This document shows positions 24,742 to 33,864 of a stretch of DNA of 64,000 nucleotides, one piece after another. Under the pieces are notes generated by a model. That model did no database searches, was not told where the DNA came from, and saw only the letters and a list, made by a program, of their open reading frames with translations. The DNA is taken from positions 124,001 through 188,000 of the forward strand of contig NZ_JABAEX010000001.1 of NCBI RefSeq assembly GCF_012843315.1. Reading direction: 5' to 3'. Numbering within the stretch: the stretch's first letter is position 1; each line of letters begins with the position of its first letter. The stretch comes from Streptococcus sp. WB01_FAA12. Its GTDB lineage: Bacteria > Bacillota > Bacilli > Lactobacillales > Streptococcaceae. The translations under genes and the position numbers were made by a program.

Positions 24742-26625
24742 ATGGAAGTGTTAAATTATTTTACAGGTAAATTTAGTGAATCTGAATTAAAGAATCATTT
24801 TGACTCGTTGGACGAAAATAAACTGAAATCCGAACTTGAAATCTTTATTAATCAATATTTAGAGTTATCTGAAGAAGAACAATTAAAATATGCAGACAAG
24901 GTTCTGTATGTTTGTATGAATTTAATAGAAAAAATAGGTAAGATCGCAGCAAAAAATATATTAGTTACACTAAATAAAATATTATTAAATAATGTCCAGT
25001 CATTTAATTGGTTTGAAAATTTTGAATATTTATATATTTTGTATAGATATTTATTTTTAACAAAGGAATATGAAGAATATTCTATATTGTTTGAAGATGG
25101 AAGTTATTTTTTAAGAATTCTTGAATTAGTATTAGATGATGGTTTTGAGGAAGCTAAATCACTCGCTCCTAGCATACTTACAGTTTTTTATCAATTATTT
25201 GAACAAAATAGTTTACCAGAAGAAAGAAGAATCTATTTTAAGAGAAAATATGAATCATTGATCAGATTTATATTTGAATATAATGGTTTTGAAGATGCTA
25301 TATATGCGTATTTCCGATTAGATGAGCTTGTTTCACTTTTTCAATTTGAGCACTTAAAGATAATAAATAACTATTATATCAATAACCCTCAATCTGATTA
25401 TGTTGAGGAATACTTGGATTTTGTGTTAAGACACTTTGATGATGTAATTAAAAATTCGATTGATGTTGTTCGAAAGATAGCAGAAGAAAATGATTCGGAT
25501 ATAATTCGCAACCAAGCTATTAAGTTAATTGAGAAGTATAATCATGATATTTTGAATGAGAAAAGTGATTCAGAATTTATCCTGTCATTTGATGCTAATC
25601 AACTTTTAGAACAAGCGGATAAGATTATATACTATATACGTTCTAAATTAACTGTTGATGCTACAGAGTTAAAAGAAATTGGTTCCTTTGGACATTATAC
25701 TAAGATTGACACATTAACAAATCATCTTATAAAAGCTGACTGGAAAAATGACAATAAAAATGAAAATGATTCTAAAGAAAAATCTCCCTTTTTACGACTG
25801 ACTAATCTAAAACAGTTAAATGATCCGATGGAAGGAAGAGTAATATATGATTATTTGGGTATAGATAATACGTTTTTCAAACAATATCAAACTTCCAATG
25901 TTTTTATATCTTCTCTAACCACGGTATCTGATAGTTTACCTATGTGGAAGGAATATGCAGATTCATCTCAAGGTGCCTTCCTTGAATATGATCTGTCTTA
26001 TCTTGAAGATATTGTTGCTCATAAATCAATAGAGTTTGTTAAAGTTCATTATTTAGATTTAATGTCAGAAAATAAAGACGAAACAGAGGTTGGTAAATTT
26101 CTTCATAATTTAAAACAAATTTTTGAAAAATTACAGGAGCTGGAAGCTGAAAAAGAATTAATAGATTTTGCTGAGAAATTAAAGAAGATTTCTTACCTTT
26201 TCAAAGTTAAAGACTATGAGTATGAAATGGAGTATCGTATTTTAATTAATTTAGATGATACAGCGATACAAAATATTATTAATAGAGATGCTAATGATTC
26301 ATCAAATGAGAAATACTTGAAGAAAGAAGAAATTGGGTTAGAAGTTTTTGATAAAGTTAACCATAATGATTTTAGCTTGAAGAAGGAAGAAATTGGATTA
26401 GAGATTTTTGATAAGGTTAACTATAAAGATTTTAGGAAGTATATCGTATTAAGTCCAAAAGATAAAGGTAGATATGATTTATTTGTATACATCAATTTAC
26501 TTCCCTTGAAATACTCAAAAGTTATTCTAGGTCCAAAGGTTACGGATGCAGACTATATTGCTCCTTATCTCAAACTTGCCAATCCTGATATAGAGATAGA
26601 AAGTTCGAAAATTCCTTATCGTTGA
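24742..26625 (+). CDS. Large protein with C-terminal DUF2971-like domain, function unknown
   Basis: This 627-residue soluble protein has AAGGAG before the ATG. Residues 1-300 are helical, acidic and unrecognised. From about 314 a DUF2971-like domain is visible: GHYTKIDTL, RLTNLKQLNDPMEG (about 353-366) and SLTTVSDSLPMWKEYAD (about 392-408), then a mixed tail. DUF2971 proteins occur in many bacteria, often in variable or defence-rich regions, but no activity has been established that could be assigned here. Codons 526-565 are two tandem copies of a 20-residue unit. The DNA is strongly AT-rich compared with its neighbours, which suggests transfer. Confidence 0.7.
   Translation: MEVLNYFTGKFSESELKNHFDSLDENKLKSELEIFINQYLELSEEEQLKYADKVLYVCMNLIEKIGKIAAKNILVTLNKILLNNVQSFNWFENFEYLYILYRYLFLTKEYEEYSILFEDGSYFLRILELVLDDGFEEAKSLAPSILTVFYQLFEQNSLPEERRIYFKRKYESLIRFIFEYNGFEDAIYAYFRLDELVSLFQFEHLKIINNYYINNPQSDYVEEYLDFVLRHFDDVIKNSIDVVRKIAEENDSDIIRNQAIKLIEKYNHDILNEKSDSEFILSFDANQLLEQADKIIYYIRSKLTVDATELKEIGSFGHYTKIDTLTNHLIKADWKNDNKNENDSKEKSPFLRLTNLKQLNDPMEGRVIYDYLGIDNTFFKQYQTSNVFISSLTTVSDSLPMWKEYADSSQGAFLEYDLSYLEDIVAHKSIEFVKVHYLDLMSENKDETEVGKFLHNLKQIFEKLQELEAEKELIDFAEKLKKISYLFKVKDYEYEMEYRILINLDDTAIQNIINRDANDSSNEKYLKKEEIGLEVFDKVNHNDFSLKKEEIGLEIFDKVNYKDFRKYIVLSPKDKGRYDLFVYINLLPLKYSKVILGPKVTDADYIAPYLKLANPDIEIESSKIPYR
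26317..26436 (+). repeat. In-frame 60-bp tandem duplication inside the DUF2971 gene
   Basis: Two head-to-tail 60-bp units (26317-26376 and 26377-26436) encode LKKEEIGLEVFDKVNHNDFS and LKKEEIGLEIFDKVNYKDFR. They differ at several bases, so the duplication is not brand new. Confidence 0.92.
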
Positions 26626-26688
26626 GTTGAGAAAAAATTAAAGCTTCAAAGAAATTATAATCTTTTTATTAATAAGGAGAATCTAGTA

Positions 26689-27552
26689 ATGAAAAAATGG
26701 TTACTTTTAATTTTCTGTATTATAAATATTGTCCCTTTATTCTTTATTCTACGTTTTGCCTTCCTTATCTTTACAACAACTTATGATATTTTTCCTGAAG
26801 CAAATCAAGCGGAAGTAGAGACAGCAGTAAGAAGAACCCTTGATTTGTATGGTTTTAAAGGAGATATGAAGGTTACGAAGTTTTCTAGAGATAAATGGAC
26901 TTCTGAAAAATACAAAATTGAATACGATTATAGTGAAGAGGTTGATGGAAGTAGAGTCACTGTGAGTCATGCCTTGTTTTATCGTCCAAAGTCCTCAAAA
27001 TACAATCCCCAAAAGACTGATGAAGAACTAGCCTATGATGGGACTACGAAAACCATGTTACAAGAATTTTCAGACATGGCTCATAAACTACTCAACCAGC
27101 ATCCTGTCAGTGTTTCTAACAAAGAAAAGGTAGAGAGTTTTTTTAAGCAATATGAAAATCCAAATCTAGAATATGTGAACAGTTACTGGAGTGTCGATAC
27201 TGAATCTGAAAATATCCAAGACTATTATGCCCTCATTGAAAAGAACCGTAAGGAAGGAAAAGCTTTTCAAGGTTTGTATGATATTCCTATTGATGAATTC
27301 TTGGAAAAAGAAATGATTAAAGGATACATCATCTATCGCGATACTGTTTTAGAAGAGGGTGAGAAAGATTATTTTGATAGTGAAGGCGGACTGACAGGAT
27401 TTATTTCAAATGGGATAGATAATGCCGAGTTGCCAGATGCCTTTTATGAGGTTTCTTACTACTATGGTGCTAAAGGATATCGTTCAGGTAGTAGTGTTTC
27501 TTTAAAAGTTCAAAACCATAAGATGCTCTATTATGGAAGTAATTTTAACTAA
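26689..27552 (+). CDS. Membrane-anchored or secreted protein, unknown function
   Basis: This 287-residue protein has one N-terminal hydrophobic helix (WLLLIFCIINIVPLFFILRF) after a short basic start, so it is anchored with the bulk outside or is secreted. No lipobox is present. The outer part is charged, with a repeated Tyr-rich pattern (AFYEVSYYYGAKGYRSG near the end). AAGGAG precedes the ATG. I do not recognise a domain; related hypothetical proteins are common in pneumococcus-like genomes. It stands next to another small membrane protein and may work with it. Confidence 0.6.
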   Translation: MKKWLLLIFCIINIVPLFFILRFAFLIFTTTYDIFPEANQAEVETAVRRTLDLYGFKGDMKVTKFSRDKWTSEKYKIEYDYSEEVDGSRVTVSHALFYRPKSSKYNPQKTDEELAYDGTTKTMLQEFSDMAHKLLNQHPVSVSNKEKVESFFKQYENPNLEYVNSYWSVDTESENIQDYYALIEKNRKEGKAFQGLYDIPIDEFLEKEMIKGYIIYRDTVLEEGEKDYFDSEGGLTGFISNGIDNAELPDAFYEVSYYYGAKGYRSGSSVSLKVQNHKMLYYGSNFN

Positions 27553-27657
27553 AAATTTTATATGTAATAATTTGTGTTAAAATAATAGACGAGATAATTT
27601 AAAAGTGATGGATATTAGTCATTAGTTAGTAGTTTGAATTTAAAGGAGAAATAAATA

Positions 27658-28200
27658 GTGAAAAAATCGAGTACTTTTAACAAGCTTATTTATACTGTCC
27701 TATATTCCTTACTGATAGCATTTGTTATCGCTCATTTCATATTATGGTCATTTGGTTTATCATTTACTCCGATTATTTGGAATATTTGGATCTTTCTTCT
27801 AATTTTTACTCTATTTATTCGCTTTTTGAAGTCCTTTGCAATTCTTGATCTTCTATTTGGGATATTTGGACTGAAATTTATTCCCATAGCGTGGAATACA
27901 AGGCTTTTTGTTCCAATTATCCTCTCTATTTCGCATATTTTTATTTACTTTTTAAAGGGGAAATATCGCTTCCTTGAAGGAGTGCGCAGTGCGATTTGTA
28001 GTTTTTATATTTGGTTATTTGTAATTGTCGTCTTCGCTTTTATTCCAAATCCTCCTGTTCCAATCACTATTGATTATGAAGTTAGGGAACAAGAAATTGT
28101 CATAACAAAAGGATATTTGCTTCATGATGTATACTATTATCATGAGCTGATTAATCCCTTTATCATGAAATCTGACATCAAGTCTGAAAAAATTCTATAA
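27658..28200 (+). CDS. Small membrane protein, unknown function
   Basis: A GTG start follows AAGGAG with good spacing. The 180-residue protein has four or more hydrophobic helices before residue 135 and a short polar C-terminus. Two segments are similar to each other (SFTPIIWNIWIFL and KFIPIAWNTRLFV), suggesting an internal duplication. No family could be assigned. It lies 105 bp after the previous unknown gene and 23 bp before the Nudix gene. Confidence 0.55.
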   Translation: MKKSSTFNKLIYTVLYSLLIAFVIAHFILWSFGLSFTPIIWNIWIFLLIFTLFIRFLKSFAILDLLFGIFGLKFIPIAWNTRLFVPIILSISHIFIYFLKGKYRFLEGVRSAICSFYIWLFVIVVFAFIPNPPVPITIDYEVREQEIVITKGYLLHDVYYYHELINPFIMKSDIKSEKIL

Positions 28201-28223
28201 TAAATTAGAAAGTGAGTAAATTT

Positions 28224-28691
28224 ATGTCCCGTGCCCAAGCAACTATTTTAACCAACATCTGTCTAATCGAAGATCTAGAAAATAAGCGAGTAGTCATGCA
28301 ATATCGCTCTCCTGAAGAGAATCGCTGGTCTGGTTATGCCTTTCCTGGAGGTCATGTTGAGAATGGCGAGGCTTTTGCCGAGTCAGTTATCCGTGAAATC
28401 TACGAAGAAACAGGTCTGACCATTCAGAATCCCCAACTGGTTGGTATTAAAAATTGGCCTCTAGATACAGGTGAACGCTACATCGTCTTTTGTTACAAAG
28501 CGACAGAGTTTACTGGAAATCTCCAATCTTCAGAAGAAGGAGAAGTATCTTGGGTGAAAAAAGACCAGATTCCAAACTTGGATCTGGCCTATGATATGTT
28601 ACCTTTGATGGAGATGATGGAAGCTCCGGACAAGTCTGAATTTTTCTACCCTCGCCGTACAGAGGACGGCTGGGAGAAAGAAATTTTCTAG
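28224..28691 (+). CDS. Nudix hydrolase (MutT-like)
   Basis: The ATG at 28224 is chosen over the GTG at 28212 because AAGTGAG sits at the right distance. The 155-residue protein contains a full Nudix box at about 43-65 (GGHVENGEAF, then REIYEETGL). MutT-type members clean oxidised nucleotides such as 8-oxo-dGTP or hydrolyse other nucleoside diphosphate derivatives; which one cannot be decided here. Its stop codon overlaps that of the convergent niaR gene within CTAG. Confidence 0.88.
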   Translation: MSRAQATILTNICLIEDLENKRVVMQYRSPEENRWSGYAFPGGHVENGEAFAESVIREIYEETGLTIQNPQLVGIKNWPLDTGERYIVFCYKATEFTGNLQSSEEGEVSWVKKDQIPNLDLAYDMLPLMEMMEAPDKSEFFYPRRTEDGWEKEIF

Positions 28692-29203
28692 TCTTTTACT
28701 AAATAACCTAATTGATCCAAGGCCTCCTCGATATAGTGGAGGTCTTGTTGTGTCTCAGCTTCAACAAGGTGATAATGAATGCCATCTGTCAATTCAGAAA
28801 GTGGTCTAAAGTCAGAATTTTCAACTTGTTCCAGAAAGTGCTGGACATCTCGACGACAGGTGAGTTTGAGCAGAGTTTCAATTTCACCATAAACGGGATG
28901 ATCGATTAAGATATTTTGAACGCGTCCGCCATTATCTACAATAGCTAGAAGTTCCTGCCCAATTTCTTCCAGTTCATGTTTCACTTTAAAGAGTTTGTGA
29001 ACGTAAGGACTGGCATTGTTTTCTTTATAGATATAGCCACGATTGGTGGATAGGATAGGAGCACCATCGGCTCTCAAGATGGCAATATCTTGGACGATAA
29101 TTTGGCGCGTGACATGAAAGTGTTCAGCCAAGGTCTGACCATTGAGAGCTTTTGGTGACTCTTTTAAAAGTTTGAGAAGAGCTTGTTTGCGATCTTTTGT
29201 CAT
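28688..29203 (-). CDS. niaR: NiaR niacin-responsive transcriptional repressor
   Basis: This 171-residue regulator has an N-terminal HTH_11 winged helix (about 1-60, with TLAEHFHVTRQIIVQDI). A C-terminal 3H domain follows, holding conserved histidines such as HKLFKVKHEL, IDHPVYGE and GIHYHLVEAE. The 3H domain senses niacin, and NiaR then represses niacin uptake or NAD synthesis genes. It is the second gene behind niaX, with an AAAAGGAAAAG-type RBS, and probably regulates its own operon through the dyad at 29758-29779. Confidence 0.9.
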   Translation of the reverse strand: MTKDRKQALLKLLKESPKALNGQTLAEHFHVTRQIIVQDIAILRADGAPILSTNRGYIYKENNASPYVHKLFKVKHELEEIGQELLAIVDNGGRVQNILIDHPVYGEIETLLKLTCRRDVQHFLEQVENSDFRPLSELTDGIHYHLVEAETQQDLHYIEEALDQLGYLVKD

Positions 29204-29214
29204 AGCTTTTCCTT

Positions 29215-29742
29215 TTAGCGACGTTTTCGAAGCACTTTATAGACAGCTAGTGCTAATGTATAGTCTACCATACTATGAACGATTGTACCAAAACCAACTA
29301 GGACAAAGAGAACATAAAACATATTTTCAACATTTGTACCTGAAGTAGCATAGAAGATGATACAAGCTACCACCTCAGCAATAGCATGAACAACACCCAA
29401 AACAAAGTTAAAAATCCAAGATGCCTTTGGTTTATCCAAGGTTTCAGGGAATTTTTTTAAGTAAAATGCTCCCAAAATACCAAAAACGATGTGAGAAAAG
29501 GCGCGCAGGACGATAACCATGGGATAGCCTGCCATCAGGAAGCCAAGACTAGAAGCGATGATCACAAAACCAGCCATCAAGGGTGATAGGAACATGGCGA
29601 TAAAGATGGCGATATGACTTCCCAAGGTATAAGAAGCGGGTGGGATGACGATTTTAAAAGGCATAATGATTGGAATCAAAATCGCGATTGCTGTGAGTAG
29701 GGCAGTCATCGTCATAAACTGCGTTTTTTTCCGTATATCCAT
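29215..29742 (-). CDS. niaX: Niacin ECF transporter substrate-binding component NiaX
   Basis: The ATG at 29742 has GGAGG directly upstream; the longer start at 29754 contains that GGAGG itself and is unlikely. The 175-residue protein has five to six transmembrane helices in the ECF S-component pattern, with the N-terminal motif MTALLTAIAILIP used to bind the shared EcfT. Gene order with niaR makes niacin the likely substrate. Energy-coupling ATPases must come from elsewhere in the genome. Confidence 0.88.
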   Translation of the reverse strand: MDIRKKTQFMTMTALLTAIAILIPIIMPFKIVIPPASYTLGSHIAIFIAMFLSPLMAGFVIIASSLGFLMAGYPMVIVLRAFSHIVFGILGAFYLKKFPETLDKPKASWIFNFVLGVVHAIAEVVACIIFYATSGTNVENMFYVLFVLVGFGTIVHSMVDYTLALAVYKVLRKRR

Positions 29743-29757
29743 AAGAACCTCCATTTA

Positions 29758-29803
29758 ACTGTATATACACAAGTATAGTACAATAAATAGATAGACATGT
29801 CAA
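29758..29803 (-). promoter_or_regulatory. niaX promoter with overlapping NiaR-type operator
   Basis: On the minus strand TTGACA (29803-29798) and TACTAT (29780-29775) are 17 bp apart. A 22-bp imperfect dyad beginning ACTGTATA and ending TATAGT (29758-29779) overlaps the -10 box and start site, a natural repressor position. Confidence 0.65.
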
Positions 29804-29950
29804 GAATTTATTTTGATTTTATTGAAAATTTTCAAAAGTATAGGTGGTAGATTCAAAGGATTTTCATATATTTTCAAAATTTTGAACTAATGACTCTTTG
29901 ATAAATAACCATTTATGAGTAGAAGATGAGCCTTTACTGGTGAAAACTAA

Positions 29951-29979
29951 AACTCCACCTTCAGGACGAAAGTGGAATT
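29951..29979 (-). terminator. Terminator after the coaB-coaC-panT operon
   Basis: A hairpin with TTCCAC/GTGGAG arms (G-T pairs included) is followed by T-rich sequence on the minus strand, immediately after the panT stop. Confidence 0.6.
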
Positions 29980-29983
29980 ATGT

Positions 29984-30547
29984 TTATTTCTTCAAGGTTT
30001 CGAGACGTGGGACAATTGCTACTGTGAGAACTGCAGAGATGAGGAGTTCAGCAATTGAGTTTGTAGAGATAACCGTTGCCAGGAGTTTTTGGATATTTCC
30101 ATTGAAGACATTTCCAAAAAGTAAGAAGATTCCCCCAAGTACAAAGACGGTGTTGGTAAGTGAACCGAGAGCTCCGGCAATGATGAGACCCGTTCTGTTT
30201 TTCAATAATTTATAAACTAAATAAGGTGTCAGACCAATCAAAATGCGAGGTAGAATGGCGATCATTGCGGAATAGATGTTTCCGTTTGGTACAAAAGGTG
30301 AGAATAGATAGCTGGTTGGAAGGATGGTAATCGTGTTAACCGTCAAGCTAAGTAGCCCCATCAAGAAACCAAGTGTAACACCAACTCGTGGGCCGTAAAT
30401 AATACTTGCAATAATAACAGGAATATGCACGATAGTTGGTTTGATTGGAAATGGGAAAAGATTAAATAGGAGAGAGCTCAAAAAGTGGATAACGAGCATA
30501 ACTGCAAAAAAGATAGCAATTGGAGCAATGTTAGAGCGTTTGTTCAT
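29984..30547 (-). CDS. panT: Pantothenate-type ECF transporter S component
   Basis: This 187-residue integral membrane protein with about six helices has the ECF S-component N-terminal helix and a loop KPTIVHIPVIIASIIYGPRVG. Because it overlaps coaC by 17 bp and follows coaB-coaC, pantothenate or a related CoA precursor is the likely substrate, the usual arrangement in streptococci. The energising EcfAA'T module is not in this window. Confidence 0.82.
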   Translation of the reverse strand: MNKRSNIAPIAIFFAVMLVIHFLSSLLFNLFPFPIKPTIVHIPVIIASIIYGPRVGVTLGFLMGLLSLTVNTITILPTSYLFSPFVPNGNIYSAMIAILPRILIGLTPYLVYKLLKNRTGLIIAGALGSLTNTVFVLGGIFLLFGNVFNGNIQKLLATVISTNSIAELLISAVLTVAIVPRLETLKK

Positions 30548-31082
30548 CGAGGGTTTCCTTTATTCTTTCTAAAATAGTATTCAGGTCAGCTAGGGCGCCT
30601 TTGCCGTGATCGCCACAGGCTAGTAGAGATTCCTTTGGAGAGATAATCTGATAACCATAGGTCTCTAATGTTTTTAGATTAGCCTGAGTTGCCGGATGGT
30701 CATACATTTTTGTGTTCATGGCTGGTGCGACTAACTTTTTGACATGGTCTGGCAGGGCAAGAGCTATACTCGTAACCATGTTATCCGCAAAACCATGTGC
30801 TAGTTTGGCAATGGTATTAGCGGTAGCAGGGACGACGATAAAAAGGTCGGTTTCTTTGCCTCTTTCAATATGATTGACTTGATCAGGATAGGGTTCCTGC
30901 ATGACATCAAGGTGAACAGGATTTTGTGAGAGTACCTGTAGTGTCAAAGGCTGGATAAACTCTCTCGCCGCCTCGGTCATTAAGACAGTGACATTATGGC
31001 CTTGTTTTTTTAAAGAACTGACGAGATCAGCTGCTTTATAGGAGGCGATGGAACCTGTCACTGCGATTAGAATGTTTGCCAT
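30531..31082 (-). CDS. coaC: Phosphopantothenoylcysteine decarboxylase
   Basis: This 183-residue flavoprotein has the N-terminal LIAVTGSIASYKA motif, the active-site histidine in VNHIERGKETD, and the substrate-binding PAMN motif in APAMNTKMYDHPA. It decarboxylates 4'-phosphopantothenoylcysteine during CoA synthesis. In streptococci coaB and coaC are separate genes rather than a fusion, as here. It has an AAAGGAAAG RBS and lies 11 bp after coaB. Confidence 0.93.
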   Translation of the reverse strand: MANILIAVTGSIASYKAADLVSSLKKQGHNVTVLMTEAAREFIQPLTLQVLSQNPVHLDVMQEPYPDQVNHIERGKETDLFIVVPATANTIAKLAHGFADNMVTSIALALPDHVKKLVAPAMNTKMYDHPATQANLKTLETYGYQIISPKESLLACGDHGKGALADLNTILERIKETLDEQTL

Positions 31083-31093
31083 GGCTTTCCTTT

Positions 31094-31783
31094 CTAAGAA
31101 TCGTATGCTTGAATTTTTTCAAGAAGGAGGCTTGCAATTTCCTCTTTGGTTTGAACAGTTTGAAGATGCTCTTTCTCAACAAAGATTGCCCGATGCTGAT
31201 TTGCTGAAATTTGAGTAAGGTCATTTGCAATGATCAAGTCTGCTCGGTTCTTGATAAGACTCTGTCTAGCAATTTCTATGAGATAATCCTCAGAGACATC
31301 AACTAGCAGTTTGAAACCAATCAGATGAATAGCTGGATTCCATTCCTTGACTAGAGAGATGATTTTAGGTGTTTTTTTCAGGAATAAAACCTGAACCTCA
31401 TCAGTTGAAGAAATCTTAGTCTGATGATTCTGCTTGTTTAAAAATTCTTCTAGATTAGAGCTAGCCTGTACTTCCTCAAGCCCCGTCATATAAACAGGTG
31501 TGTAGTCTGATACAGCCATTGAGTGGACTAAGACCTGATATTCCTTAACACGTTCTTGCATAACAACTAGAAGGTCGTTGGTATTGTCAATTTCTCGAAT
31601 GCTTAGGTTGGGATGAGTTTCTGGCTTCACAGCTCGTTTTGTCGTTATCAAACAAACTTCGTGTCCCGCAGCAAGCAAGGTTTCTGTGATGGTTTTCCCC
31701 AAGCGACCTGTGGAATGGTTCGTAATAGAGCGGACGCTATCGATAGCTTCACTCGTACCGCCCGACGTAACTAAAATTTTCAT
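31094..31783 (-). CDS. coaB: Phosphopantothenate-cysteine ligase
   Basis: The start at 31783 gives MKILVTSGGTSEAIDSVR, the nucleotide-binding N-terminus of CoaB. The frame runs on to 31798 but through the promoter. The 229-residue protein has SMAVSDYTPV and the late IANDLTQI motif. It joins cysteine to phosphopantothenate before CoaC acts. No Shine-Dalgarno sequence precedes the ATG, and a -10 box lies only six bases upstream, so the mRNA may be leaderless. Confidence 0.9.
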   Translation of the reverse strand: MKILVTSGGTSEAIDSVRSITNHSTGRLGKTITETLLAAGHEVCLITTKRAVKPETHPNLSIREIDNTNDLLVVMQERVKEYQVLVHSMAVSDYTPVYMTGLEEVQASSNLEEFLNKQNHQTKISSTDEVQVLFLKKTPKIISLVKEWNPAIHLIGFKLLVDVSEDYLIEIARQSLIKNRADLIIANDLTQISANQHRAIFVEKEHLQTVQTKEEIASLLLEKIQAYDS

Positions 31784-31789
31784 AGGACT

Positions 31790-31818
31790 ATTGTACACAA
31801 AAATAAACAGTAAGTAAA
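31790..31818 (-). promoter_or_regulatory. coaB promoter, start site at or next to the ATG
   Basis: TTTACT (31818-31813) and TACAAT (31795-31790) have a 17-bp spacer on the minus strand. Six bases separate TACAAT from ATG, so transcription would begin at the start codon. Confidence 0.5.
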
Positions 31819-32011
31819 ATGAAAGCGATAAATTTTTTCTAAAACGAAGGAATACTATAGTCTAAAACTATAAAAGCATATAAAATTTTAAAAAGCGCTA
31901 TTGTAACCCCTGAAATATTGATATTTACGAACGTTTTAAGAGTTTAAGGGTGTTAAAAATCTTGTTTTGTGTTATAATGAATTATCACATTAGAGATTAG
32001 AGGAGTTTGTT

Positions 32012-33682
32012 ATGAAAACAGATATTGAAATCGCGCAGAGTATTGAGTTAAAGCCAATCGTGGATGTTGTGGAAAAGCTTGGTATTTCTTACGACGATTT
32101 GGAGTTGTATGGAAAGTACAAGGCTAAGCTAAGCTTCGATAAAATTCGTGCAGTTGAGAGCAATCCAGTTGGTAAATTAATCTTGGTAACTGCCATCAAC
32201 CCAACGCCTGCAGGTGAAGGGAAATCAACCATTACCATTGGTCTTGCAGACGCCTTGAACAAGATTGGTAAGAAAACCATGATTGCCATTCGCGAACCGT
32301 CACTTGGTCCAGTCATGGGGATCAAGGGGGGGGCAGCCGGTGGTGGTTATGCCCAAGTGTTGCCAATGGAGGACATCAACCTTCACTTTACTGGGGATAT
32401 GCATGCCATTACAACTGCCAACAATGCTCTTTCTGCCTTGATTGACAATCACCTGCACCAAGGAAATGAGTTGGGAATTGACCAACGTCGTATCCTTTGG
32501 AAACGTGTTGTGGACTTGAATGACCGCGCTCTTCGTCATGTGACCGTTGGACTTGGTGGTCCTCTAAACGGTATTCCACGTGAGGACGGTTTTGATATTA
32601 CAGTTGCTTCTGAAATCATGGCCATTCTTTGCTTGGCGACTGATATTGAAGATTTGAAACGTCGTTTAGCTAATATCGTTATCGGTTATCGCTATGACCG
32701 TACACCAGTTTCTGTAGGTGATTTGCAGGTTGAGGGTGCTTTGGCTTTGATCTTGAAGGATGCTATTAAGCCGAACTTGGTTCAGACAATTTACGGTACA
32801 CCTGCCTTTGTACACGGTGGTCCATTTGCCAACATTGCTCATGGATGTAACTCTGTTTTGGCAACAAGTACAGCCCTTCGCTTGGCTGACTATACTGTTA
32901 CTGAAGCTGGTTTTGGTGCAGACCTTGGCGCTGAGAAATTCCTTGATATCAAGACACCAAACTTGCCAACTTCTCCAGATGCGGTAGTCATCGTTGCAAC
33001 CCTTCGTGCCCTTAAGATGAATGGTGGTGTAGCTAAAGACGCTTTGACAGAGGAAAATGTGGAGGCAGTTCGTGCAGGTTTTGCTAACTTGAAACGCCAC
33101 GTTGAGAACATCCGTAAGTTCGGTATTCCAGCAGTCGTAGCTATCAATGAATTTGTAACTGATACAGAAGCTGAAATTGCAGCCTTGAAAGAACTCTGTG
33201 CCTCAATTGATGTACCAGTTGAGTTGGCTAGTGTCTGGGCTGATGGTGCAGAAGGTGGAGTAGCACTTGCCGAAACGCTTGTCAAGACTATCGCAGAAAA
33301 TCCATCAAACTACAAACGTCTTTATGACAATGACCTTTCTGTCCAAGAAAAGATTGAAAAGATTGTTACTGAAATCTACCGTGGTAGCAAAGTAAACTTT
33401 GAGAAGAAAGCTCAAACGCAAATCGCTCAAATCGTTCAGAATGGTTGGGACAAATTGCCAATCTGTATGGCTAAAACTCAGTATAGTTTCTCAGACAACC
33501 CAAATGCACTTGGAGCACCTGAAAACTTTGAAATTACCATTCGTGAGTTGGTACCAAAATTGGGTGCAGGTTTTATCGTTGCCCTAACAGGTGATGTTAT
33601 GACCATGCCAGGTCTTCCAAAACGACCAGCGGCTCTCAATATGGATGTTGAAAGTGATGGAACTGTTCTAGGATTGTTCTAA
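32012..33682 (+). CDS. fhs: Formate-tetrahydrofolate ligase
   Basis: This 556-residue enzyme makes 10-formyl-tetrahydrofolate from formate, ATP and tetrahydrofolate. The ATP-binding loop TPAGEGKST is at about 65-73, followed by [19 protein letters not shown], the family signature. [10 protein letters not shown] and the C-terminal [17 protein letters not shown] are also present. Length is normal. It has an extended -10 promoter (TGT-TATAAT near 31971) and an AGAGGAG RBS, and stands alone. Confidence 0.97.
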   Translation: MKTDIEIAQSIELKPIVDVVEKLGISYDDLELYGKYKAKLSFDKIRAVESNPVGKLILVTAINPTPAGEGKSTITIGLADALNKIGKKTMIAIREPSLGPVMGIKGGAAGGGYAQVLPMEDINLHFTGDMHAITTANNALSALIDNHLHQGNELGIDQRRILWKRVVDLNDRALRHVTVGLGGPLNGIPREDGFDITVASEIMAILCLATDIEDLKRRLANIVIGYRYDRTPVSVGDLQVEGALALILKDAIKPNLVQTIYGTPAFVHGGPFANIAHGCNSVLATSTALRLADYTVTEAGFGADLGAEKFLDIKTPNLPTSPDAVVIVATLRALKMNGGVAKDALTEENVEAVRAGFANLKRHVENIRKFGIPAVVAINEFVTDTEAEIAALKELCASIDVPVELASVWADGAEGGVALAETLVKTIAENPSNYKRLYDNDLSVQEKIEKIVTEIYRGSKVNFEKKAQTQIAQIVQNGWDKLPICMAKTQYSFSDNPNALGAPENFEITIRELVPKLGAGFIVALTGDVMTMPGLPKRPAALNMDVESDGTVLGLF

Positions 33683-33697
33683 TAGTTTAATTGAAGT

Positions 33698-33733
33698 CAA
33701 ATGAGTTTGGAAAAGCTATCCAAGCTCATTTTC
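33698..33733 (+). terminator. Terminator after fhs
   Basis: An 11-bp stem with one mismatch (33701-33711 with 33719-33729) and a T run. Confidence 0.75.
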
Positions 33734-33864
33734 TTGTCTAGATATGAGGCGTTGTCTTCAGCTGAGGAGAGAATCGCTTTCTAGACGTAACTAGTCTAGG
33801 AAAAGATATTTTCTCTGATTTCTGATATAATAGAAACATTGACTTCAAGAGTAAGGAAGAGAAA

